Shown one piece after another: positions 1 through 8,415 of a stretch of 64,000 bases of DNA (within the stretch, counting starts at the first letter, position 1; every line of letters begins with the position of its first letter). The stretch comes from Mesorhizobium sp. B2-1-1 (GTDB lineage Bacteria; Pseudomonadota; Alphaproteobacteria; Rhizobiales; Rhizobiaceae). Made by a program: the position numbers and the translations under genes. The notes beneath the pieces are model-generated. The model did not search any database. It was not told where the DNA came from and was given only the letters and a program-made list of their open reading frames with translations. The stretch is from positions 1,867,501 through 1,931,500 of the forward strand of contig NZ_CP083954.1 in the NCBI RefSeq assembly GCF_006442975.2, read 5' to 3'.

Positions 1-448
1 AGCCGTTCTCCTCGCGCATCGGCACGGGGATGGGTGCCGCACCGGTGAACTCGATCATAGAGCGATAGATGGGAAAGCCGGGATCGGGATAGAGGATCTC
101 GGCGCCGGGCTCGCCGAACATCAGGATGGCGGCGAACATGGTCGGCTTGCCGCCGGGCAGGATCATCACCGCCTCGGGCGATACCTCGACCCCGGTCGTG
201 GTCAGCGTGCGGCGCACCACCGCCTCGCGCGTCGCCAACAGGCCGTTCGCCGGCGTGTAGCCGTGGTGGCCGTCGCGCAGCGCCTTGATCGCCGCCTCGA
301 CAATGTGCTGCGGCGTCTTGAAGTCGGGCTGGCCGATGCCGAGATTGACGATGTCGCGGCCTTGTTGGGCGAGTGCCGTGGCCCTCGCGAGCACGGCGAA
401 GGCGTTTTCCTCGCCGAGACGATCGAAGGCCGAAATCGTGTGGAGCAT
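1..448 (-). CDS. Pyridoxal-phosphate aminotransferase, class I/II (3' end outside window)
   Basis: Reading the minus strand from ATG at 448-446 gives 149 codons that continue past the window edge. The N-terminal part has the fold-type I aminotransferase pattern: an NLGIGQPDF motif near residue 37, then the GYTPANGLLATREAV segment typical of aspartate-type aminotransferases, then a GGKPTMFAAI stretch and YPDPGFPIY. The family transfers amino groups between amino acids and 2-oxo acids in the cytoplasm; substrate cannot be told from this part. The catalytic lysine lies outside the window. It is divergent from the acetyltransferase that starts at 532, with 83 bp between the starts. Confidence 0.85.
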   Translation of the reverse strand, partial: MLHTISAFDRLGEENAFAVLARATALAQQGRDIVNLGIGQPDFKTPQHIVEAAIKALRDGHHGYTPANGLLATREAVVRRTLTTTGVEVSPEAVMILPGGKPTMFAAILMFGEPGAEILYPDPGFPIYRSMIEFTGAAPIPVPMREENG

Positions 449-531
449 TTTTCCCGTCCGTGTGGTTCTTGCTATGCGGTTGCGTTTTTGTGAGCTTCGG
501 CCCGCAAAAGTCAAACGGATTGGAGCTTTCG

Positions 532-1218
532 GTGTCGGAAAATCTCAAGGACTGGCAACCGCGTCCGCGCCCGGAGCGCAAGGTGCTGGAGGGCCGCTAT
601 GTCAGGCTTGAGCCGCTGAGCGCCGCGAAGCATGGCGATGGCCTCTATGAAGCGTCTTCCGTGGCCGACGTCGATGGCCGCTTCGCCTGGCTGCCCGACT
701 ATCCGCCGGAAACCCGCGCCGCCTTCCAGCCTTGGCTGGACAAGGTGGAGGCGAGCGAGGATCCGCTGTTCTTCGCCGTCATCGACAAACCGAGCGGCAA
801 GGTCGCCGGGCGCCAGACGTTGATGCGCATCGATCCGGCCTATGGCGTCATCGAGATCGGCAACATCTATTGGGGGCCGCTCATCGCGCGCAAGCCGGCG
901 GCGACGGAAGCGCAGTTCCTGTTCATGAAATACATTTTCGACGAGCTCGGCTATCGCCGCTACGAATGGAAATGCAACAACCGCAACGAGCCGTCGAAGC
1001 GCGCCGCGGAACGGTTCGGCTTCAAGTTCGAGGGCGTTTTCCGCCAGCACCTGATCGTCAAGGGTGAAAACCGCGACACCGCATGGTATTCGATCATCGA
1101 CAAGGAATGGCCGGCCTTGCGCAAAGCCTACGAGGCGTGGCTCGATCCGGCCAATTTCGACGGTGCCGGCCAGCAGAAACGACGGCTCGAGGATTTTCGC
1201 GCGGAATTCGGCGCTTGA
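532..1218 (+). CDS. GNAT acetyltransferase, RimJ/RimL type
   Basis: A 228-residue protein when started at GTG 532, chosen because GGAG lies at 522-525, six bases upstream; longer upstream reading gives low-complexity sequence that overlaps the promoter of the divergent gene. It begins with the RYVRLEPL pattern of RimJ/RimL-like N-acetyltransferases and contains a long central segment (about residues 110-180) with YRRYEWKCNNRNEPSKRAAERFGF, the acetyl-CoA binding region of this subgroup. These proteins move acetyl groups from acetyl-CoA to protein N-termini or small amines. The substrate is unknown. It is followed closely by the cation exporter gene. Confidence 0.8.
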   Translation: MSENLKDWQPRPRPERKVLEGRYVRLEPLSAAKHGDGLYEASSVADVDGRFAWLPDYPPETRAAFQPWLDKVEASEDPLFFAVIDKPSGKVAGRQTLMRIDPAYGVIEIGNIYWGPLIARKPAATEAQFLFMKYIFDELGYRRYEWKCNNRNEPSKRAAERFGFKFEGVFRQHLIVKGENRDTAWYSIIDKEWPALRKAYEAWLDPANFDGAGQQKRRLEDFRAEFGA

Positions 1219-1245
1219 GCTGAATCCGGGCATGGGAGTTTGCCA

Positions 1246-2274
1246 TTGGCGCACAGTCACGACGACAGCCGGCACGACGACAGCCGCCACGACCACAGCG
1301 GGCACGGCTACAGCGGGCACGGCCACAGCGCGCATAGTCATGGCTCGACCGACAAGAAGCGCGTTCTGATCGCGGCCTGCCTGACGGCGGGCTTTATGGT
1401 GGCGGAGGCGCTTGGCGGCCTCTTCACCGGCTCTCTGGCGCTGCTGGCCGATGCCGGCCACATGCTTGCCGACGCCATTGCGCTCGGCCTGGCCTGGTAT
1501 GCGTTTCATCTTGCGGACCGGCCGGCGACCGTCCGCCTGACCTATGGCTTCGGCCGGGTCAAGACGTTGGTGGCCTACACCAACGGCATCGCCATCTTCG
1601 TCATCGCGCTGTGGATCGTCTACGAGGCGTGGGAGCGCCTGCAGACGCCGGCGCCGGTGCTGGGCGGGCCGATGCTGGTGGTGGCGATCCTCGGCCTGCT
1701 GGTCAACATCGGCTCCTTCCTGGTGCTGCATGGCGGCGACCGTGAGAGCCTCAACATGCGCGGCGCCATCCTGCATGTGCTCGGCGACCTGCTCGGCTCG
1801 GCCGCGGCAATCGTGGCGGCGATCGTCATTCTGGCCACCGGCTGGACCCCGATCGATCCGATCCTGTCGGTGCTGGTCTCGCTGCTGATCCTGTCCACGG
1901 CATGGTCGCTGATGCGCGCGGCCGCCCACGTCCTGCTCGAAGGGGTGCCGCCGAGCCTCGACCGGGACCTGATCGCCAGCGACATCGCGACGACGGTCCA
2001 GGGGGTGCGCGAGGTGCACCACATGCATATCTGGTCGATCGACGGCACCAGCAGCATGGCGACGCTGCATGCATGCCTCAACGAGGGCGTGGACGCGCAC
2101 AAGGCGGTCAGCGCGATCAAGAAGCGGCTTGCGTCGGAGCATGGCATCAGCCATGCCACGGTGGAACCTGAATTCGGCCAGTGCGCCGACGACGGCGACG
2201 AGCACGACCATGGTCATGACCATGATCACCACCAGGGGCATGACGCGGCTTTGCATCATGGCCATCATCACTGA
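1246..2274 (+). CDS. CDF-family cation (zinc-type) efflux transporter, His-rich
   Basis: A 342-residue inner-membrane cation diffusion facilitator. The first 35 residues and the C-terminus (HDHGHDHDHHQGHD) are very rich in histidine, the usual metal-sensing tails of this family. Two H-x3-D metal-site motifs are visible: HMLAD in helix 2 and HVLGD in helix 5. About six membrane segments lie between residues 40 and 225, followed by a cytoplasmic ferredoxin-like domain with the HHMHIWSIDG segment. The TTG at 1246 is chosen because GGGAG at 1234-1238 is correctly spaced for it; TTG at 1240 is too close. CDF proteins export Zn, Co or Cd in exchange for protons; the exact metal cannot be read. Confidence 0.88.
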   Translation: MAHSHDDSRHDDSRHDHSGHGYSGHGHSAHSHGSTDKKRVLIAACLTAGFMVAEALGGLFTGSLALLADAGHMLADAIALGLAWYAFHLADRPATVRLTYGFGRVKTLVAYTNGIAIFVIALWIVYEAWERLQTPAPVLGGPMLVVAILGLLVNIGSFLVLHGGDRESLNMRGAILHVLGDLLGSAAAIVAAIVILATGWTPIDPILSVLVSLLILSTAWSLMRAAAHVLLEGVPPSLDRDLIASDIATTVQGVREVHHMHIWSIDGTSSMATLHACLNEGVDAHKAVSAIKKRLASEHGISHATVEPEFGQCADDGDEHDHGHDHDHHQGHDAALHHGHHH

Positions 2275-2337
2275 CGCAGGGAATCCAAGCGCCTTGAATC
2301 CGAGCTCGACGACCCCTGGCCACGCAGGGACAGCATA

Positions 2338-2547
2338 ATGGATCGCGATACCAAGAACGCCGCCATCGCCGCGCTGTCGATCATGCTGCTGTTCGGCATT
2401 GCCGTTTATTTCCTGCCAAACATGATGCTGGCCCTCGGCGATCTGTCGACCGTGCTGGCCGGCATCTTCGGCACCGCGTTCGTGCTGGCGTTTTTCTTGG
2501 TGTTCTGGCTGCGCGCGCGCAGCCAACGCAAAAATCAGGGCAAATAA
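2338..2547 (+). CDS. Small membrane protein, two helices
   Basis: A 69-residue protein with two hydrophobic segments (about residues 10-30 and 38-60) and a basic C-terminal tail (RARSQRKNQGK). It lies between the cation exporter and the DenD-like gene, 12 bp upstream of the latter, so it is probably in the same transcript. The family is not recognised. The ATG start, compact hydrophobic pattern and operon spacing support a real gene; no function can be assigned. Confidence 0.65.
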   Translation: MDRDTKNAAIAALSIMLLFGIAVYFLPNMMLALGDLSTVLAGIFGTAFVLAFFLVFWLRARSQRKNQGK

Positions 2548-2559
2548 GGGAAGTTCGAC

Positions 2560-3534
2560 ATGCGCATTCTGATCACGGGCGCCGCCGGCATGGTCGGCCG
2601 CAAGCTCATTGCACGGCTGGCAAAGGACGGCAGGCTGCGCGGCCAGAAGATCACCGCGCTCGACCTACACGACATCGTACCGCCACAGGCGCCGGCCATC
2701 GATGGCGTCAGCATCCACAGCCATACCGGCGATCTCGCCGAGGCGGGCGCCGCCGAGAGGCTGGTCGCGTCGCGACCCGACGTCGTGTTCCATCTCGCCG
2801 GCATCGTGTCGGGCGAGGCGGAAGCCAATTTCGATCTCGGCTACCGCGTCAATCTCGACGGCACGCGCGCCTTGTTCGATGCCATCCGCCTGGCTGGGTT
2901 TGCGCCGCGCGTCGTGTTCACCTCGTCGATCGCGGTGTTCGGTGCGCCGTTCCCGGACGTCATTCCCGATGAATTCCACACGACGCCGCTGACCTCCTAC
3001 GGCACGCAGAAGCAGATGAGCGAGGCGCTGCTGGCCGACTATTCCAGGCGCGGCTTCTTCGACGGCATCGGCATCCGGCTGCCGACCATCTGCGTGCGGC
3101 CGGGCAAGCCGAACAAGGCGGCCTCCGGCTTCTTCTCCGGCATCATCCGCGAGCCGCTGAACGGTCAGGAGGCGATCCTGCCGGTGCCGCGCACCGTCGT
3201 CCATACCCACGCCAGCCCACGCTCGGCGGTGAATTTCCTGATCCATGCGGCCGGGATCGACGGCGCCGCCGTCGGGCCGCGCCGCAACCTGACGATGCCA
3301 GGCGTCGCCGTCACTGTCGGCGAGCAGATCGAGGCGCTGGAACGCATCGCCGGGCCGAAGGCGGTGAGCCTGATCCGCGAGGAGCCGGACGAGACGATCT
3401 GGGCGATCGTCAAGGGCTGGCCGACGCGGTTCGAGGCGCGGCGGTCAAGGGAATTAGGTTTCAGCGCCGAGAAGAGTTTTGACGAGATTATCCGCGCTCA
3501 TATCGAGGATGAACTGGGCGGCAAGGTGTATTGA
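2560..3534 (+). CDS. denD: NAD-dependent epimerase/dehydratase, D-erythronate dehydrogenase-like
   Basis: A 324-residue extended short-chain dehydrogenase. The N-terminus has the Rossmann glycine motif GAAGMVG (residues 7-13), and SYGTQK supplies the catalytic Tyr-x3-Lys after a TSSIAVFG strand. The C-terminal half (RLPTICVRPGKPNKAASGFFSGIIREPL) is characteristic of the DenD family, which oxidises D-erythronate at C2 for tetronate catabolism. No kinase or isomerase of that pathway sits beside it, so the substrate is by family only. A purine-rich ribosome site (AAGGGAAG, 2547-2554) precedes the ATG at the usual distance. Confidence 0.75.
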   Translation: MRILITGAAGMVGRKLIARLAKDGRLRGQKITALDLHDIVPPQAPAIDGVSIHSHTGDLAEAGAAERLVASRPDVVFHLAGIVSGEAEANFDLGYRVNLDGTRALFDAIRLAGFAPRVVFTSSIAVFGAPFPDVIPDEFHTTPLTSYGTQKQMSEALLADYSRRGFFDGIGIRLPTICVRPGKPNKAASGFFSGIIREPLNGQEAILPVPRTVVHTHASPRSAVNFLIHAAGIDGAAVGPRRNLTMPGVAVTVGEQIEALERIAGPKAVSLIREEPDETIWAIVKGWPTRFEARRSRELGFSAEKSFDEIIRAHIEDELGGKVY

Positions 3535-3535
3535 T

Positions 3536-3653
3536 ATTCAGGTGATGCCGGCCTGCGAACGGCTGATACCTGCGCTTCCGGTGCTCACGTACTTTAAGTA
3601 CGCTCCGCTCCGGTTCTCGATATCAACCGTTCTCGGCGCGGCCTGACCTGAAT
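3536..3653. repeat. 118-bp imperfect palindromic intergenic element
   Basis: The two halves are inverted copies: both outer ends read ATTCAGGT towards the centre, followed by matching GCCG, GAACGG and TGATA blocks. The centre is the palindrome GTACTTTAAGTAC (3589-3601). It begins two bases after the stop of the DenD-like gene and fills most of the gap to the convergent NicO gene. The architecture fits a REP- or MITE-like mobile repeat of rhizobia and would also form a strong hairpin in RNA from either side. No second copy was found in this window. Confidence 0.7.
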
Positions 3654-3683
3654 CTCAACACACCTTCGGGCGCTACTTCCGGG

Positions 3684-4847
3684 TCAAACGCCGCCCGTCA
3701 GGCTCGCCGACAGCAGCAGCAGTCCGAACAGGAACACGAAGGCGGCACCGCCGATCTCGACGATCGAATGGATGCGGTTGCCCATGCGGCCGTCGCCGGC
3801 GAAATACACCGCCCAGTTCTTTGCGGTCACCGCGATCGTGGCCAGCGCCGAGACGGTTATGGCGGTGCCGATCGACATCGCCAGCACCGACAGCAGGCCG
3901 CCGAGCCACAGGCCATTGAGCAGGGCGAAGCTGAGCACGATCAGCGCGCCGGAGCAGGGGCGGATACCGACCGCGGCCACCGCCGTCCAGGCGGTGCGCC
4001 AGTCGAAGCGGTCGCCCGACAGCAGCGCCGGATCTGGCGCATGCGAGTGGCCGCAGGTCTCGCAGACCTCGCCCGCCGCGTGCGCGTGATCGTGCGCGCC
4101 ATGATCGTGGTGATGATCATGCGCGCCGTGGTCATGATGATCGTGCGAATGGTCATGCCCGTGGTCATCATGATCATGCTGATGCAGCGCGTGCGCCGAA
4201 TGGCTGTGAGCGGCATGCGAATGGCTCGCGTGAGAATGCCCGGCGTGAGCCGCCGACAGGCTGTAGGCGGGACCTCTGCCGAACAGGCGCAGGATGGAAG
4301 GGCCGAGCTTGCGCCACAGCAGCCAGGCGCCGAACAGGGTGACGAAGACGAAGCTCATGATCTCCATGAACCAGGCCGCATCGGTCATCGAGACGGCGGT
4401 ACCGCGCAGGACGAAATAGGCGACTGCCATGACCGCGACCGCGGTCAGGCCCTGCAGCAGGGCCGAGACAAACGACAACAGGATGCCACGCCGCAGCGCC
4501 ACTTCGTTGGCGACCATGTAGGACGAGATCACCGCCTTGCCGTGGCCGGGGCCGGCGGCGTGGAAAATGCCGTAGGCGAAGGACAGGCCGATGAGCACCC
4601 AGAGCTTGCTGTTGTCCTGGCGCATCGCCTTCATCGCGGTGGCGAGCGCGCGATAGAATTCCTGCTGCCTGAGATTGATCCACATCAGGATGTGGGCGAA
4701 CGGGCCGGTGGTCGGCGCCATGCCATCGTTGACGCCGATGCCGAGCGAGCTCTGGGCATGAGCCGAGCCGGCGAAATGCACCATCGCGAAGCTGATGGCC
4801 AACAGGCCGAATGCCAAACGCAGGGATGGTCTCATCACCGGGTTCAT
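3684..4847 (-). CDS. NicO/RcnA-type nickel-cobalt transporter, His-rich
   Basis: A 387-residue membrane protein with a signal-like N-terminus (hydrophobic to about residue 31, ending AHAQ). The family signature HAAGPGHGKAVI is at about residues 115-126, and GIRPCSGALIVLSFAL lies near the C-terminus. A long cytoplasmic or periplasmic loop (about residues 200-265) is almost only His, Asp, Gly and Ala, as in RcnA-like Ni/Co exporters. The start overlaps the stop of the DUF1007 gene by 4 bp, so the two are translationally coupled. Direction of transport cannot be proven from sequence, although the His-loop is usual in exporters. Confidence 0.85.
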   Translation of the reverse strand: MNPVMRPSLRLAFGLLAISFAMVHFAGSAHAQSSLGIGVNDGMAPTTGPFAHILMWINLRQQEFYRALATAMKAMRQDNSKLWVLIGLSFAYGIFHAAGPGHGKAVISSYMVANEVALRRGILLSFVSALLQGLTAVAVMAVAYFVLRGTAVSMTDAAWFMEIMSFVFVTLFGAWLLWRKLGPSILRLFGRGPAYSLSAAHAGHSHASHSHAAHSHSAHALHQHDHDDHGHDHSHDHHDHGAHDHHHDHGAHDHAHAAGEVCETCGHSHAPDPALLSGDRFDWRTAWTAVAAVGIRPCSGALIVLSFALLNGLWLGGLLSVLAMSIGTAITVSALATIAVTAKNWAVYFAGDGRMGNRIHSIVEIGGAAFVFLFGLLLLSASLTGGV

Positions 4848-5512
4848 CCTTCTGGCTGACAGGTCAGTTCGAGCTTGGTGGCAAAGATCTTGCTCATGTC
4901 GGTGCCTGTCGGGTCGTTGAAGAAGGCGTCCGTCAGGGTCTTCTGGTTTTCCTTGATGGCCTCATCCGGGTCGGGGCGGACCACCTTGTCGGTGCAGTTC
5001 GGGGGCAGGCCCTCGACCGTGATGTTGGCGTCCTCGGTGAAATCGATCGCCGTGTAGAAGGTCGGATCGTAGACGCCGATATCGATCTTGCCGGCGAGCT
5101 TGATCGGCGCCTTCGGTTCGGACTCGAACAGGATGATCAGCTGGTCGTTGTCGAAATTGGCCATCAGATGCGGCGGCGGCGTCATCGGCACGTCCTTGCC
5201 GTCCTGGGTGACGAGCTGGAAGTAGTTGAAGTCGGCCAGCGAGGCGTGGACCGTGTCGGCGACCTCCTTCAACTCCTTGTCGTCAAGCTTCAGGTCGGAA
5301 TTCTTGTCGAACTCCATCATGACAGTACTGGAAAACAGATCGTCGAAGCGCCAGAGATGGCGCAGCGCTTTCACGCTTTGGTGATCCGGGGAGAGGATCA
5401 CGTCGAGGCGGGCCTCGGCGAAAACGTGCGGATGCACCTCTGCCGGTCCAACGGCGGCCAATGTCGCCGCCAGGGCCGAAGCCAGCATGATTGCGTGCCG
5501 TCTCAGATGCAT
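4844..5512 (-). CDS. DUF1007 family periplasmic protein
   Basis: A 222-residue protein from ATG 5512, with a typical Sec signal peptide (MHLRRHAIMLASALAATLAA, cleaved near residue 26) followed by HPHVFAEARLDV, the conserved start of DUF1007 proteins. It includes an acidic DKNSDLKLDDKEL stretch (residues about 75-90) that resembles a metal-binding loop. DUF1007 proteins are usually encoded next to NicO nickel/cobalt transporters, as here (ATGA overlap), and are thought to act as their periplasmic partner. Longer forms starting upstream would bury the signal peptide, so the 5512 start is preferred. Confidence 0.85.
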   Translation of the reverse strand: MHLRRHAIMLASALAATLAAVGPAEVHPHVFAEARLDVILSPDHQSVKALRHLWRFDDLFSSTVMMEFDKNSDLKLDDKELKEVADTVHASLADFNYFQLVTQDGKDVPMTPPPHLMANFDNDQLIILFESEPKAPIKLAGKIDIGVYDPTFYTAIDFTEDANITVEGLPPNCTDKVVRPDPDEAIKENQKTLTDAFFNDPTGTDMSKIFATKLELTCQPEG

Positions 5513-5600
5513 TCGCGGTCGCGATTCCCTTGGCTTCGGAGAGAAGTCGACAGTTACCAGAAAGGGGGCGAAAATGGGACCGCGCCGCAATTGAAGGCGG

Positions 5601-6500
5601 TCATGCGGTTTCGCGCGTCCTGAACCACTGGACCAGGAAATCGACGAAGACACGCACCTTGGCGGGCAAATAGCGCCGGTGCGGATAGACGGCGAAAATG
5701 CCGGCGCCCGACAGGGTGCGGTCATCCAGCACCGTCACCAGCCGGCCGCTCGCAATATCCGGCGCGGCGATGAAATCCGGCAGGATGGCAAATCCCAACC
5801 CCGACAGGGCAGCAGCCCGCGCCGCCATCGGGCTGTTGACTTCGATCGGGCCGGAGACCGAGACGCTCACCGTATCCTCGCCGTCTCCCTTGAATTGCCA
5901 GTTGTTCAAGCCGCGGCCATTGGTGTCGACGATGCAGGGCATGCGGCCGAGATCCTGCGCCCGTACCGGCATGCCATGTTTTGCGATGAGTTCGGGAGAT
6001 GCGCACAGCCGCGTCGAGAACGGCGCCAGACGCCTGGCGATCAGCGACGAGTTCTCCAGGCGCGAGATGCGCACCGCGAGATCGAAGCCTTCCTCGACGA
6101 GGTCGACAAAGCGGTCGTCCAGCTGGATGTCGAGCACGATGTCGGGATATTGCTTGGCGAAGTCGATCAGCGACTGGCCGATCGGCGCGTCGGCGAAGGT
6201 GCGCGGCGCAGACAGCTTGATCCTGCCGCGCACATCGCCGGAGGATTCGCGCACGGCGTCGGCAAGACTGTCGACCTCGCGCACGATCTCGGAGGCGCGG
6301 CGATAATAGGTGTGGCCGGCCTCGGTCATCGAGAACTGGCGGGTGGTGCGGTTGAGCAGCAGCGCGCCGAGCTCGTCCTCCAGCTCGCGCACATATTTCG
6401 ACAGCAGCGCCTTGGAGCGGCCGATCTTGCGCGCCGCCGCCGAAAAGCCCTCGGCCTCGACCACGTCGATGAAGGCGCGCATACGAGTCAGTGTGTCCAT
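5601..6500 (-). CDS. LysR-family transcriptional regulator
   Basis: A 299-residue protein of the standard LysR length. The winged helix-turn-helix is in residues 1-60 (MDTLTRMRAFIDVVEAEGFSAAARKIGRSKALLSKYVRELEDEL is the expected pattern), and the effector-binding domain occupies about 90-295 with the LDIQLDDRFVDLVEEGFDLAVRI segment common in the CrgA/AaeR-like subgroup. It is preceded by a long non-coding stretch and ends 88 bp before the DUF1007 start. No divergent partner is directly adjacent, so its target is unclear. Confidence 0.85.
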   Translation of the reverse strand: MDTLTRMRAFIDVVEAEGFSAAARKIGRSKALLSKYVRELEDELGALLLNRTTRQFSMTEAGHTYYRRASEIVREVDSLADAVRESSGDVRGRIKLSAPRTFADAPIGQSLIDFAKQYPDIVLDIQLDDRFVDLVEEGFDLAVRISRLENSSLIARRLAPFSTRLCASPELIAKHGMPVRAQDLGRMPCIVDTNGRGLNNWQFKGDGEDTVSVSVSGPIEVNSPMAARAAALSGLGFAILPDFIAAPDIASGRLVTVLDDRTLSGAGIFAVYPHRRYLPAKVRVFVDFLVQWFRTRETA

Positions 6501-6821
6501 GAATCAGGCCTTTCGTGCGGCATCGAGATTTCGGCCGAGCCGTATCAGGGCAATGTCGCCGCCGGAAGGGCCAGCGACAGGCCCGACCACCGATAGCTTG
6601 CGAGGGTGCCGAAGGGCGTCGAGAGGGGCGTGCGTGCCTGTCATCGTTCGATATCCGGATACGGTGAAACCAACATTGTTCGATGCCGGAATTTTTACAA
6701 CCTGCGATACGATTTTTATTGATTGTGAATCTCTCTGCCCCTATATCGCGCTTGCCCAAAGTCGCACGTGCCTGTGGGTGTCCGCCGACCCTCTGAATGG
6801 TGAGGGAAATCGGTAAGGTAA
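6501..6821. other. Non-coding stretch between LysR gene and ODC leader
   Basis: No supported gene. The part near 6650-6750 is distinctly more AT-rich than the surroundings (runs such as TTTTTACAACC and GATTTTTATTGATTG), which fits the promoter zone for the downstream ornithine decarboxylase leader and for the divergent LysR gene. Reading frames here are short and lack family resemblance. Confidence 0.5.
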
Positions 6822-7185
6822 CTGGAGCCAACCCCTCCAGTCGGTTTAGCGGCCAACCGCCAGATCGAGGACACCTTGAAGCAACGACGGTGCGGGCCTT
6901 TCTGGTTCTCTGCCGGTTGTCCAAAGACCGGGGTTACTGAAGAGGCACACCATCATTGCCGGCAGTGCGGAACGGGGTTCTCCCAGTCCAAGCCAAGGCA
7001 GACAAAGCGAACCGAAGCCGGGCAAGGCCAAGGTTCATCGCCGCGAGACGGCGTTTCATGGTTCCGGGGTCTCCACCGGCTGGTTCCATGGAATTCCGTC
7101 CCGCCTTTGTCCACCGCGTGTTCGCGAGGCCGACAGCCCGCGTCCGCACCCTTGTGCGCGCCGAAAGGCGTGATGGAGAAACCCG
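6822..7185 (+). promoter_or_regulatory. Long structured 5' leader of ornithine decarboxylase (speF-motif candidate)
   Basis: About 360 bases without a credible gene precede the decarboxylase. Three hairpins follow each other: CTGGAG 6822-6827 with CTCCAG 6835-6840; GCGG 6849-6852 with CCGC 6857-6860; CCGGT 6913-6917 with ACCGG 6927-6931. A conserved RNA element called the speF motif is known upstream of ornithine decarboxylase genes in alphaproteobacteria. Position, length and structure here fit it, but I recognise it by context rather than by consensus alignment. It would tune decarboxylase expression post-transcriptionally. Confidence 0.45.
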
Positions 7186-8319
7186 ATGGCCACGCAGCGC
7201 ATCCTCGACTTCCTCGCCACCCGACGTCCGACCGGTCCTTGCCTCGTCGTCGACCTCGATGTCGTGCGCGACAATTTCCGCGCCTTCGAGAAGGCGCTGC
7301 CCGATTCCAGGATCTACTATGCGGTGAAAGCAAACCCGGCGCCGGAAATCCTGCGCCTCCTTGCTGCGATGGGCTCGTCCTTCGACACCGCTTCCGTTGC
7401 CGAAGTCGAGATGGCGATGGACGCCGGTGCGCCGGCGGACCGCATCTCCTTCGGCAACACAATCAAGAAGGAGCGCGACATCGCGCGCGCCTACCAGCTC
7501 GGTATCAAGCTGTTCGCCGTCGATTGCGTCGAGGAGGTCGAGAAGATCGCCCGCGCCGCTCCAGGCGCCCGCGTGTTCTGCCGCGTGCTGACCGATGGCG
7601 AGGGCGCCGAATGGCCGCTGTCGCGCAAGTTCGGCTGCGTGCCTGCGATGGCCGTCGACGTGCTGCGCCATGCCAAGGCGCTCGGGCTCGACGCCTATGG
7701 CGTGTCGTTCCATGTCGGCTCGCAGCAGACCGACCTGACGGCCTGGGATCGCGCGCTGGCCGACGCCAAGACCGTGTTTTCGACGCTCGCCGAGGAAGGC
7801 ATCGTCTTGAAGATGGTCAATATGGGCGGCGGCTTCCCGACGCGCTACCTGCGCGACGTGCCGGCGGCCCAGGCTTACGGCCAGGCCATCTTCTCGGCGC
7901 TGCGCAAGCATTTCGGCAACGCCATTCCCGAGACCATCATCGAGCCGGGCCGCGGCATGGTCGGCAATGCCGGCGTCATCAAGTCGGAAGTCGTGCTGAT
8001 CTCGAAGAAGGCGGACAACGACAATGTGCGCTGGGTGTTCCTCGATATCGGCAAATTCGGCGGCCTGGCCGAGACGATGGACGAGGCGATCCGCTATCCC
8101 CTAGTGACCGCGCATGACGGCACGGAAACCGCGCCTTGCGTGCTCGCCGGCCCGACCTGCGATTCGGCGGACGTGATGTATGAGAAGACGCCCTATCCGC
8201 TGCCTCTGTCGCTGACCATCGGCGACGAGGTGCTGATCGAAGGCACCGGGGCCTACACGACCACCTATTCGGCGGTCGCCTTCAACGGCTTCGAGCCTCT
8301 CCGATCCTACGTGATCTGA
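7186..8319 (+). CDS. Ornithine decarboxylase (fold III, group IV PLP enzyme)
   Basis: A 377-residue enzyme that converts ornithine to putrescine and CO2 (some family members also accept lysine). The PLP lysine is K48 in YYAVKANP; the phosphate-binding segment is VNMGGGFP (about residue 208), followed by EPGRGMVGNAG, and the active-site cysteine lies in GPTCDSADV (about residue 325). The length matches bacterial ODC-type enzymes without the regulatory extension. The start has GGAG at 7172-7175 upstream. It stands alone behind a long leader and ends in a GAAA-loop hairpin. Confidence 0.92.
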   Translation: MATQRILDFLATRRPTGPCLVVDLDVVRDNFRAFEKALPDSRIYYAVKANPAPEILRLLAAMGSSFDTASVAEVEMAMDAGAPADRISFGNTIKKERDIARAYQLGIKLFAVDCVEEVEKIARAAPGARVFCRVLTDGEGAEWPLSRKFGCVPAMAVDVLRHAKALGLDAYGVSFHVGSQQTDLTAWDRALADAKTVFSTLAEEGIVLKMVNMGGGFPTRYLRDVPAAQAYGQAIFSALRKHFGNAIPETIIEPGRGMVGNAGVIKSEVVLISKKADNDNVRWVFLDIGKFGGLAETMDEAIRYPLVTAHDGTETAPCVLAGPTCDSADVMYEKTPYPLPLSLTIGDEVLIEGTGAYTTTYSAVAFNGFEPLRSYVI

Positions 8320-8337
8320 CGGTTCGAAAGAACCGTC
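8318..8337 (+). terminator. Hairpin at the end of the decarboxylase gene
   Basis: An 8-bp perfect stem, GACGGTTC (8318-8325) with GAACCGTC (8330-8337), closed by a GAAA tetraloop, overlaps the TGA stop. There is no clear T-run after it, so it is either a weak terminator or an mRNA 3'-end stabiliser. Confidence 0.5.
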
Positions 8338-8415
8338 GGATCATCCCAGGTGGGCGTTTGTCGCCCATCCGGGCTCGCCTGTGGAACAGTCTCCGCTCGT
8401 GAATGGATCGCGGAA

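Noticed and set aside
1258..1340. Short repeated units in the start of the CDF gene, which look like a tandem DNA repeat
   Set aside because: They are codons for the His-rich metal-binding tail; the same explains the repeats in the NicO gene near 4080-4240.
511..2526. 671-residue open frame on the minus strand
   Set aside because: It lies antisense to the acetyltransferase and CDF genes, is of low complexity, and is a mirror of the codon bias of the real genes in GC-rich DNA.
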